Of a stretch of 64,000 bases of DNA, positions 1 through 12,300 are shown piece by piece. Every line of letters starts with the position of its first letter. Within the stretch, counting starts at the first letter, position 1. The position numbers and the translations under genes are program-made. Below the pieces are notes generated by a model. It was not told the origin of the DNA. It did no database searches and saw only the letters and a list, made by a program, of their open reading frames with translations. The stretch is from Eumeta japonica (taxonomy: Eukaryota > Arthropoda > Insecta > Lepidoptera > Psychidae), in assembly GCA_005406025.1 (NCBI GenBank), contig BGZK01000001.1, forward strand, positions 1,736,001-1,800,000, given 5' to 3'.

Positions 1-288
1 GAAAGTATGGCTGCAAATGTATGTTTGTTACCGATAAACGTTGAAATTACTAGAGATATTAAATTTAGTATTAGTAAAGGTATTTTAAAAATCGGTTTAG
101 TAATTCCAATGATAACCCTTTACACAGGTACAAACAAACTTTGCTAATTACAATTCTAGTTAAGATTAATGTTGGAATAATCTAAAAATATATAATTCTT
201 CCTGTAACTCGCTGCTTATAATCAGTGCTTCAAATAGTTATATAAAAACATTGATATCAAATTCAAATATTTAAATAACGTTATATAC
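1..288. other. Intronic sequence at left edge
   Basis: AT-rich DNA following the donor of exon 28. No exon with dynein similarity or repeat was recognised. Confidence 0.6.
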
Positions 289-387
289 CTTACTACAAGT
301 GATGCCTAGCTGGCCAGGCCATTCGTCAATCCAAGCTTCTCTGTCGTAACCGCATCTTCTCAACGCAGCGCGCGTTAATATCAAATG
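289..387 (-). CDS. DNAH2: DNAH2 exon 28 (last exon in window)
   Basis: Residues 1676-1708 (33 codons), HLILTRAALRRCGYDREAWI through LGITCSK, between CTTTTCAG and GTATAT. WIDEWPGQLGIT matches the W..EWPGQV.I. motif that precedes AAA1. The next exon must lie left of position 1. Confidence 0.95.
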
Positions 388-3300
388 CTGAAAAGTAACA
401 AAATCACATTTTTCCATGTGAGATTTGATTTAGAACACGTTGACACTTTCTATAAGCTGTCTGGTTGATAAATTTAAGTTACATTACTTTATTAACGTAT
501 AGCTTTCGTCATCGATTTCGGCCGCGGCTTTTCCCGGCTGGGCATAGCATGAATTCCTTGGTATTTTATATATAGCAATATCTCTGTCGTTCATGATCGC
601 AAATCGCGGTCTTGTTCTCGATTTCAATTCCAGCACACTGTCTAATACGATTCCGGTATAGTCCTAAATTCCAATCCCGTTTTAATTTAACAGCCGGTTC
701 AGCGCTCGATTTCGAACCCTATCTCGCTTTTGATTTATCCTGTCGAATACATCATTTATCTATGTGTCTATAGGCCTCAAAATATAACACCATTCTGTTT
801 TCAACACTATCACAAACCCCATACAAACATTTACCTCCCATTTCACTGGAAATTCCCACCTCAAGGGTGAATTTCCAGCGTTCTTTTATAAAACATACAT
901 ATTTGTAACACACACGCCCACGTATATAAGTACTCACACATTTTAATTGGAACAAAGTCTTTAAATAGCGATTCTCATGACCCTAACTCAAAACCTAACG
1001 CCACTCCTGAAGTTTCAATCCTCATTTTACCCCTTTACGGCGAAGTTTTTAAAAGCCCTAAAATATTCTATTTCTTATTGAAACATATATAAATCAATTC
1101 CTACTAATACGGACTTACATCTTTCAGCGCTAAGCGCATAGTTTGTTCTAGATTCCTGAGCCATATCTCCGCCGGGCCGTCCAGGACGAGCTTGTACTTC
1201 CATTCTACTACTTCGCCGTCCTCCGATATCATCGCTTTCGCCATCGATATATTTGTAAGGCTCTATAATATTATTGCATGTTATATATATCATAGATTTC
1301 ACTATAGCTTCTCTCTTCCAATATAATTATAGAAAAATCGAACGATGCAAATTGTACTCGCTCGGAGGTCCGTACGGACGGATATATTATCTGCTATGGA
1401 TTTTTTTAGATGTGACCCAAATTTGTTTGTCATAATTAAAATAACTGCACATGTAAGTTTGTGTGCACAAAATTGAGAGATATACCAGTTGATTGTAAGA
1501 CTATAGACTTGTTACATGTTTTCCTGTAATCTATAAATAACTATTTTCTATTTCTTTTTTTTTAGTTTTGAAATCAGTAGTTTCGAAGATAAAGAAAGAA
1601 TGGTTAATTTCATCCCTTTTTAAAATGAATAAAATCATTTACTTTAAATCTACAAAAGCACGTTTAAGAACCTCACAATTAGCCCTTTCATTGGGTATGT
1701 CACACGGTTCGGTTTACAAAACCTTTTTCAATTTCTAACATCCCCCCAGAAGTGATCCCATAATCAAAACGCATTTATTTACATTATACGTCCGTGTTAG
1801 GGTCACACAATATGCGTGTACTTCTCGACTTAATCTGCTAAGTAGATTCAGAGCAAATCTGATGTGACAGACGGACAGACAGACCGACAGCTCGACCGGT
1901 GATAGCGCACTCAAGCAGAATACAGACGTGTAGTAACAGCTTCCGCTGTTAAGTTTCGTCCAGTGAGTGCGAGTTCCCCTCCATCGGTTATCATATTTTT
2001 ACCAAGAGGCCGGCAATGTACTCATCTGGGACTTCAAGGCTCCATTGGCGGCGAAAGCTATAAAATAGTGTTTGAAACGTGTTAACGGGTGAACCGATTG
2101 AACAGATATGGTGCAATTTAGTAATGAGATGGACTGAAAAAAGCCCTTCAGAAGGAAATGCGCCACTTTTTATTTAACTGTACCTACGCTATCTTAAAAT
2201 TCACTAGTAGTTAATCGATTTTAATAAAAAGTGGTCCTATCATTGCGTGAAACATATGCTGTCTGTCATCTCTGTCTGTGAGATTTAATATACTGATAGA
2301 ACTCATCGTCGCATAAAATATGGGTTAATGTTTGTCTCTTTATTTGTTTGTATATTAGAATTTCTTTTAAATAGGTGATGAATTAACCAATTTTAATAGG
2401 AGGAGAAGAGGATGACAGAGTGAGTGGTTGAGGAAAAGGGTAAAGTAAGCCTGGGAACTAAAGAAATAATGAGGGTTGAGACAAAAAATGATCAAGATCG
2501 CTATTAGTATTAGAAAAAGGATTTGATTTAGGGTCGAGGTATTAAAAATTATTAATAATTTGCTCCAGATTATTTCGATTCATGTGGATGACGCTGCAGC
2601 CAAAAGTTAGTTAACAATAAACGAATCTGATTCATTAAGTTATATAACCTTCAATAACGTTCACTTAAAAATATATATATTGTGATTATTTGAGTCGCAC
2701 AAATAATACTATATATAAATGGAACCTTTTCAATTTTAATCTTGTTCACGTTATCAAACAGCTTCTTCAGATGGACTTGAACCAGTTGCGGCCTCTTCGA
2801 ATTCCCCAGTATTTCTAATAAATCGTCGTTAGAAATGAAATAGAAACGCGGAAATATCTGCCGTTTGGTTTCCAGGTATCTCTCCAGGGCGCGCAGTATA
2901 CCGTCCAGGTTTTCAACCATCGTATTCAGTTTGACTAACAGGTAGGGAGCAGGCCTGTAGTGACACGCTTCTATGGCGTTTGCGCCGGCTTGCATGCTAA
3001 AATTATGACTTAACTATTGAATAAAAATTCTGGATGTTCTGACGTGTTAGGTAAAAAATGTAATGTCTTTTATCAAAATACAGAAACCGATATCTTACAA
3101 CGAAATGGTTATAAAAACTGTAAAACGGTTGACCCTTGAAGGCCATCCATGAAAATATCCGCTATGATAATTAATGATATGCCTTTGTGCTCCGTGAGTT
3201 ATAAGTATTGTCTACGAGTTTTTGAGCACAAATATTTGAATACGTTTCTTGAAACTTCTTACAACTTTCGATCTCAAAATGTTACAACAACGGAGCAGTA

Positions 3301-6300
3301 AATAATTAGCTTCATCATGCTCAAAAATTTTATTTCATTGCTTTTTCAAGCTCTCCGAGCTCAAAAATATTGTTCTAATACGTTTCGAGCTCTTACATTT
3401 CAAAAACCTGTACTCAAAAAAAAACATTTTTAAAATTTTGCAACTATATCTTTGGAACGTCTGATCTGCTTCCAGTGAATACTCACCGCCATGAGCAAGC
3501 GACTCGTGCGCAGAGTTGAGTAAAAGAGAACGTAGTCTGATCAAGACAACTTCTTGGTCTCTACGATTTTACCGCCATTGCGAGTGATTAGATTTTTGAC
3601 ATCAAAAACTATACATATACAAAACATTTCTAAGCAATCGCTAAGTATCGGATAATATCTAAACAGTCCCTGATATGGTATTTTAAATAATAAGTGGTGT
3701 CACTTAATTTGAAGCAGATATCGAATATGAAATTCCTAGAAACATTCATTGTAATATTATAAATCTAAGTAATATTATAAAGAAATGTCTTTGTCTGTCT
3801 GTTACGTTTCCACACTTTCACTGCCCCATCGGTTTTGATAAAATTTTGCACAGAGATAGTTAAGGCACTAAGAAACGGACATATGGTACTTTTTGCTTGT
3901 TTGTTTGTATCATTTTTCATAGTTCGACTAGATTAAATTAACTTTAGCTGAAAAATGAGCACGAAGATGGAATATTTTCTGAATTAGACTCACGATATTT
4001 TATACCCCTCACCATTTTTTTTTTGCAATGATTTAAAAAAAACCGGTATCGATATCTAAAGCAGGATCGATATCAAAATCGACAGCGATAGCGCATTTGG
4101 AAAAGAAAACCAAATCTAATCTCAACTAACTATAAAATCGGAACTTAAATTGGAAACAGAATTGGGATTTGCGTCGATAATACAGATTACACAATATAAA
4201 AAATGAGGAATTGATACGTGTCCACGCGGGCAGAGCGGCAAGCAAAAGCTATTGTAACTAAAAATAAAACCATATGAAGGCATGCATGTTACAGTGTGAC
4301 TTATCTTACTTATGGTGTAATTATGTAATTAATCATATAATTTTTTTATAGCATTCAAAAGATCGTACTTAAACGTTATCTCAGTCCAATCAGCCGTGAG
4401 GTGATCAAATATCTTTACTTCAGCAGGCATTTGTTTCCTGATGTCTGCACCACTGAATATAATTTCTAAATACAGATAGCGACGTTGCACTTGCAATCCA
4501 ATCTGTAATAAGAGTCGAATGCGTCTATGTAATGCGTAACGGTGTAATCAAGAAAATGAGAGGGAAATCAAGTAACTGGACATGATAGCCTTAAGTATTA
4601 AACATTTTAAGTCTGATTAATACTTTTAACTATAATACTGAATTTATTTTTTTTCAATTCGTGTCTAATTCACAGTTATTTTCAATACGGTTCTACCGTT
4701 ATATTAGATGATATATCATAGAAGTACCAGTTGCAAGAACCCAGACCGACGATGTCCCTGACATGTTTAATTTCAGACCCATACCTTTAGCAATGAGTGG
4801 CCAAGGTGCCAATCTGCTCGATGGCGTCCTCGAAAACCATTTCATGCAGATCGTGTACTACATTGCTGGTGATGCTCAGATTTTATGGTAATTCTAGACT
4901 TATCAAAACTTTACTTATTTACGATACTATACCCACTGAGCTAACATAAATATGGCGGATTGTAACAAAAGATACGAATTGAAATTTATATGCGGGATGA
5001 AGTGAAATGAAAATCTACACATTTATTTATTTATCTCACAAAATAGATTACAACCATCATAAAACTGTATGGAAAGAAATGATAAATATAGAATTTGATC
5101 TAGACGGTAATCCCTTAAATATATGCGCATAGCATGGTTAGAATTGAGGTTTACATAACAAAATAAACTAAATAAAAAAACGGACAACAAAAAAATTACA
5201 AAAAAAAAATGAAAAGGACGACAAACAATCCACATTATAGAAAAAAAAGACATCGTGCATACTGCATTTGAAAGCAGTAGGTCTGCGATGAAATACATCG
5301 ATATCAGCATATGCGCCAGCGTCGGTTAGGTCGTTCTACAGATTGATCACTATTTGAACGGAAATTAAAGAGTATAAAATTAAAGTTGTCTTAAAGGTCT
5401 CAGGTGCGTATGGATTAGAATGCGGGATAAAGCAAGGAGGTTCGACTTTAGCCCAAGTATATTCAAGTAGTGTTTTTCAGTATATGCAAGTAAATATGTA
5501 AAATCGTGTACTCGAACTTTGTAAATTATTACGTTATGCGGATGACACTGTTCTGCCGAGGTTCTCGATGAGAGCGCCACAGAATGCTTTATTTTCGGCA
5601 AAAGCGGTGGTCCAGTCTCAAGTATGCTGCCGTGAAAATGTGACGACGTTATTCATAACGGGTAGAAAAATATACAAGATGCTTGATGTAACACTTCGTA
5701 TGTATTTCTTCGAAGAGTAAATAAGCAGAAATTACTCTGTTATTAAATGACTGATACAATGTATTATAACGATAACGTAAATAGAGAACGAGACATATGA
5801 GTATGTTGTCTATTATTTCATAATCCTCAGAATTATTTTAACAAGAAAGTTAAAATAAAGAATAACACTGTTTAAACATTGCCAACACTGTACAATTGTA
5901 AAACAGTGTATGGATCAATTACGTTTTTTTAAGCGATCGGTTAAATGAACAGTTTACGATCATATTAACGTGAACAACACAAACGCTGGGTGCGGCTTGT
6001 TCCACCCAAAATAAAATAGTTTTAGATTAAACACTTTCAATTTTAATTGAACATATGTAGTATGCAATGTGTTTTTTATATGAATATACTATCTGGTTCA
6101 GGACAATTAAAACCCCATTTAAGACGCGTGATGCTGCTATTATTTATTTTTACATAATTTAGGATTACAGTAAATATTCCGTTGCAGCGTTTAAAGTCAT
6201 GAGTAATAACTAAAGATTTAACTAACTAAAAACAATTAATTGTTTATTCATTCCCAAAAGGTATTTATAATAAAAAGCACGTTTGTAAGCAATAATGTCA

Positions 6301-9300
6301 TTCGATTATTGTTATTAACGTCATCTATACCGTAAATAAAACCAAATCATAGGTCGCGAGTCGTGATCCACAGCGAACACGAATCAACACAAAATGCAAC
6401 TATGTAGCACAATTTTGCACCGACCAATGTTTAGTATTTAAGAGTGGGATTTGTGTCCAAACATGCATATATTACAAGAGAGGAATCATGTTAAGTAACG
6501 TCAACGAATTTCTGCTGTCTGACCGCAGCCGCTCACGAACATCTCGAACGTTGTGCTGGTTCGTTCGGCAGCAAAATGCTCATGGCAGCGACGGCCATCG
6601 TCGGACGTTCTTCATAAGAAAATGTCGTTTGCGACAAGACGCATATCCATACCTGAAAAGATGTCACCGGAATTGCGGGACCTTATGAAGAGATGCGTCA
6701 ACACGATTTGGGAAAATATGCAGATTTCAAAACAGCCAACGAACTTCTCTTGTCGAACCAAATCCCAAGCTCGAAGATGTTAAATTTACATCTACAGTTC
6801 GACCAGGAACGGGTTCGGCGTTTCCTGCTCGCATGCACAGCTCAATTAAAGAGGAAAACTTAAGAAATGCTACCAAACAATGCGCCGTTACAGATATACG
6901 GCCTCACTTTTAGTCTGAGATTTGACATTAGAAAAATGTACCTTCATCAGTTAATTGAATAAAATAATGTTTTAAAGGCTGATAACAATATTATAAATTT
7001 ATGAAAACGATGTCTGTCACCGTAGTGTGGCTGCTATTAATATTAACTCTTAGCACAAGACGAACGACGACCTCTTAGTGCAAGATCGCGACTGATTGCG
7101 GCTGTGTAAAGTAGATCACTGGTTGGCCGCACGGACGCGCTGCGGCACGGATCCTACGCGTCAGCTGTTCTAAGGTTGCCAATACGATATTTCCAAATAG
7201 ACGTTCTAAACTATTTTTCTCATAAACGGCTACTTCAATGACTATAGTTTCTTTGGCAAAATTGTTTTATAAGAGGAGGAGATTGTGAATATTTGCGAAA
7301 AGATGCATGACAAAATCCATTTTGTATACACAATTTAGACAATGTAAAAAACTGTATTTAAAGCTTTTTTTGAGTAATAGTACAGTGAAACCGTTTTTTT
7401 GATAACTATAAAAATGCCTGAGTAACGACTTTTTAAAATTGCTAATTATACAGAGAAGGCACTAGTACTCAGTGACATGATTGTTTCATAACGCCATATA
7501 AAATAATGTCCGTTTTACATAAAAGTCCGTTTTACAAGAAAGAAACAGAGTATAATTTGTGATCGCTCATAGTTCATTGTTTAATTAACCAATTTTTAAT
7601 TTTATTTCACTTTTAGTCATCATGTTAAGTCAGCTTAACATAAATCATCAATAAATATTCTAAATATAAGTAAAGTGCCTTATCAAATAATTTAAAATTA
7701 GTAGTTTCTAGTAGATCTGTGCATATGTAAATAATTTTTTTTCAAGTGGAGTGTACTATGTTATGTTTTTCATTTCCAATCCAGTTAAAAGTCAATTCAA
7801 GACTAATAATATTTCATTAAAAATATAACTACGTTTTCCCTATCATTAAAAAGTGAACTAAAAATAACTCAACTATTTTAAGTAATTTAATTCTACTTCA
7901 GCGGAAAAGTGTAAATTCACTAAAAATTACAACATGTAAGTGTTATTTCATAACCTATGAAATAAAGATATTTTGAGTTTGAATTAGAATTCCTTTTATT
8001 TTAAAATAACTTCATTTAAAATATATCACTGGATACAAAAAAAAAAACAAGCATAGTCCTAAATACATAATGATCAACAAACAGGGGGATGCTGTAAGAT
8101 TTCAGACAGGATAAGCTCGGCTAAAAGAACTTTCCAGTTTTAGCATTGTTTCAGTTGGTAGCCCACCGACGGTGGCTACCTACCCTACTCGACTCTCACC
8201 GTACGACAAATTCTTGTAGACAATTCATACAATAGGAAGAAAAAATTTCACAAGCAAGTAGGTTAAGAAACTTCTAATCTTTTAAATTTTTTGTAGCGAC
8301 TAGAACATTATTAACTCCTGTCTGCCTGACCTGACTTGGTAGTGACCCTGCTTGCTGCGCTGAGGGCGTGGATTCGATTCCCACACAAGATAAGCATTTA
8401 TTTCATTAAAAATTAATGTTTTTATTGAGAATTTACAATACAAATCTCGTTGCTTAGTTTGGGATCAGATGGTGCTGTGTTTATTTCGAAAGATATTATT
8501 TTTAATTAATACCGCTTTTTCTTTCAGGATAGTCACAATTGAATTTCAAAACAATTATAATTGACATCAAATTTAGTTTTGTACAGTTCCATGAAAATTT
8601 CAAAACCTTTAATATTCAGAACACTGTAAACTATATTATAAGTATTTTCTGTAATATTTCATATGAAATATCTGTCTCAAAAAATGTTGCTGAAAACATA
8701 TTTAGAAAAAATCGAAATCCTTTCCCTTCACAATCACTTTAATCATTTCCTCAAAAAATAAAATTGAAAAAGCGGGAGATTCTAATTTGCTTATTTAAAA
8801 GTACTTCGCCAGCACAGGAATATTTTAATTTTTTGAAGTAAATGTACTAAATAATTACTTAGATCAATCACTTGCCTAAGAAAAACAACTATAACAAAAC
8901 GATGATAAAACTCTATAATTACGATACACTGGAATGGAATGGAACGCAAAGGACAAAAGCACTGCTTCTAAAATCATAATGCGTATAAATCTTCACACAC
9001 AGAGAGATATACTTATTATGTGTACATACTGACAACGCAACGGTTTTTAATTGATGGCTGGTAAGCAGTGACTAATTTTGCTTACGGCTGTTGGCACCAC
9101 TAGCGCCTACGCCTAGCGTTTGAAAAAAACATTAATAGATGTCGTGATAAAATAAAAATAATTTTATAACATAATTTATTACGTACTATATTTATTTATC
9201 ATTTCGGGGCCTTTAGGTATGGGATTATGAGCAGGGTAAGCCCAGATTATTTGTATCTACTAGTCGCACGCGCCTGGGAATAAACATCGAAGTATGTTAT

Positions 9301-12300
9301 CTATTAGAGAAACACGAAACATACTTCAATACACTCAGACACAAATCCTAGTGCTTTCTCCCAGTGATCCACTTCTTTGATAAATGGTTCTACATATTTT
9401 GTGGATTTCATTGATGATAATTGAACTTGATGATCTTCTAAAAACTGAAAAAATAACAATATATTTGTAATTTTAACTAGTAATAAAATAATGGATGTAT
9501 TTATTTTATGAATTATTTGAAATAAGTTAATAACAAAAACTTGGATCTTATATCTAGAGTACTAGTCACAAATAACAAACCTGCATAACTTCATCAACGC
9601 CCTTGATTTTATACATATCACCTTTGTGATGCTGCATTTCATATTTGGTAGTTTCCCATACCTCTCCAATAACTTTCAAACCATTCTCTATGGCCAGCTC
9701 CATAGTTGCTGCTTTTGATACTTCCGATATTTCGTCGGCATATGCTTGAAAATTCAACCGAATGATCATGTCTAATTTGAAATCTTCGCCGTTTTGATCA
9801 AAATCTCTATAAATTATCAACACGATTATTTAATCATAAGCAGCTAGCAGCTTGATCAATATTAATCTTCTTCATATATTAAGAAGATTAATATTGATCA
9901 AGCTGCTCAATGTAGAATATATAAAAAATTGTATGAGGATATGCTTCTGGAGTGGAGTGATATAAATCTTAAACGACAACATTATATAACTTGACATATG
10001 CACCAATCTAAAATTACCAATATACCCTGAATGATTGTAGTAATGGAGATTGTTCTATATTTCAAGAAGTTCGATTTGGGAAACCATTTCGACGATTGAT
10101 AAATTAACTTCATTTACTATTTTTCTGTAGTTACATCAAAAATTATTTCATATATCTAATATTTTTTTTTATATCGGTCAACATTTATTTACCTTCATCT
10201 AGCATTAGCTTTGCTCAGTTTTCACGGTTATTACAGTAATTGACAATTTATCATTAATTTCTAAACTTCAGGTGAATTATAAGAATCAATGTGAATCAAT
10301 CATTAGTGTTTGTGTAAACAACCACGCATATTTAAAATATATCAATAATAAATTATCAACATATGATGTTTAAGTGAAAATAAATGTAGTCCAGTTCTAC
10401 TCTACATTATTAGACAGCTCAGTATGCGTAAATAACAGTTATTTTTAATCTGAAAATGATAGGTGACAAATGTGAAAGTTAATATAAGGTTGGGGAACAA
10501 GTTTTTTCATATTTTAAATACAAATTCAGGATGATTTTTCATTATATTTTATTTACATTTAATATATATATGCCATTTTGTTTAATAACTTGTTTCCATT
10601 TTGTAGATAGTGATATAATGTAGTTGCTGTAAAATTTTGGGACTTCTGATAAAAATACTGCAACAAGTAGTTTTGACAGTCCTCTCTTGATGTTAACCTT
10701 GCACTACCTAAAGAATTCTGAAGAGACCGAAACAGGTGAAAATCTGAGGGTGCACAGTCAGGGCTATATGGAGGATGCATTAACATTTTCCAATCAAACT
10801 CTCATACATCTTTAGCCACTCAGCAAAATAATATTTGCTGAGTGGCTAAAGATGTATGTGGTCTGGTCTGTATGTTATCATGGTAAGAAACCTCACCCTT
10901 CCCTTCCTTCGATTCCAGTCGCTTTTTCTATATTTTTTGATTGAGTATCATCAGTTGTTGGCAGTAAAAATCCAAATTAATGGTTTTGCCCAGCGGTAAA
11001 AGCTCATAATGAATAATGCCTTTCCAATCCCACCACACACATATCATCAACTTATTTCGAGTTAATCTAGGTTTCGCTATAGTCTGTGGAGCTTGCTTGC
11101 CTTTTGACCATGATCCTTTTCGCATGTTGTTGTCCTAGGTAATCCATTCTTCATCAACAATAATCAATTTTTTCCAAAAGGGTTCGGTTTCATTATATTT
11201 TAATAGAGAATATAAAATGAGTACACTATTCATTATATTCCTTTCAAGGAGCTCATGTGGGACCCAAATATCGATTTTTTTCTATATCCAGCTTTATTCA
11301 AATGAGTCAAATTTGTTTTACGGTCAATCCTCAACTCCTCAGCTACGTCGTAAAAACTAACATTCCGATCTTACACCACTTTTTCTAAAATAGGATCAAA
11401 TTTATCGGTAACATGTCGATCAGAGCGAGGTTCATCTTTGACATCAAAGTTACTGGACTGAAAACGTTTGAACCAGTTTTGTACTATACTATCTTAGCGA
11501 CACTGCATTAGGTTCATAAACGTCACAATTTTTTTTTTCGCGGCTTGTGTGGCATTTTTCTATTTTTTGTAATAAAACTTCAAAATATATCGAATTTCTA
11601 CATTAGATTCACTCATCTTAATGGACAGAAAAACAATAGAAAAATGGTGGAACACTGTTTTAGTTTTTATTTATATTTTTCCAAAAGTCACCTATTTAAT
11701 GGCATCAAAACTAGTCACATACAAATTACACTACCAAAGAGATTTTACTGTAAATTTCTACTTATAAAATACGAAAAAAAATTCTCTGACCTAATATATA
11801 TTTTTTTATATTAGGTCAGTGTCAGCCAAGGAAACACTGCAATATATCTAGCAATAGACACCGACTCCAAAAATAACAATAATTGTAACTACATTATTTA
11901 TCGTAATAATTTGATTGACTTTTAAGTAGTTTAATATTTTTCATTTCATTTTACTTAGGAGAATTCTAAAATTATTTTGATCATTGTTTGTTATTCATAG
12001 GTATGTGTTGAGTTAAACTTAAAGTGGGTAGGCACCTATCTACCTTCTTGCGTGGTAAACACATAGATCATACCTACATATTGATGAATAGAAAAAGTAA
12101 GTTGATTATTAAGTTGTAGAATAATACGCAATTTTTTTTTTAACTTTTTAGTGCATATTAATTTGTTTTGGAATAGGTTTTGTTTTGAAGTTGTGTTTTT
12201 TTGTTAAAATTTTTGTTTATTTTCTTAGAACAATGAATTTAATCGATTTAATCCAATCTTGCCCTTACTTTCATCTTAAAAATCTTTTATTAAATATAAA

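Larger units (their letters stand above)
10485..11640 (-). mobile_element. Mariner-family DNA transposon, inactivated
   Basis: A single-copy mariner element in dynein intron 22. The transposase region runs from about 11616 to 10559 on the minus strand. The lower-coordinate end shows TAAGGTTGGGGAACAAGTTT, of mariner terminal-repeat style. A convincing matching terminal repeat was not found on the other side, so the outer border near 11640-11720 is approximate. Confidence 0.75.

Noticed and set aside
8300..8410. Possible tRNA gene
   Set aside because: The B box is good but no complete cloverleaf can be drawn; a SINE remnant is the simpler call.
11790..11820. Inverted CTGACCTAATATA...TATATTAGGTCAG near the mariner element, as its terminal repeat
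   Set aside because: The sequence does not resemble the other mariner end (GGTTGGGGAACAAG) and lies about 180 bp beyond the transposase start; more likely an unrelated small hairpin.
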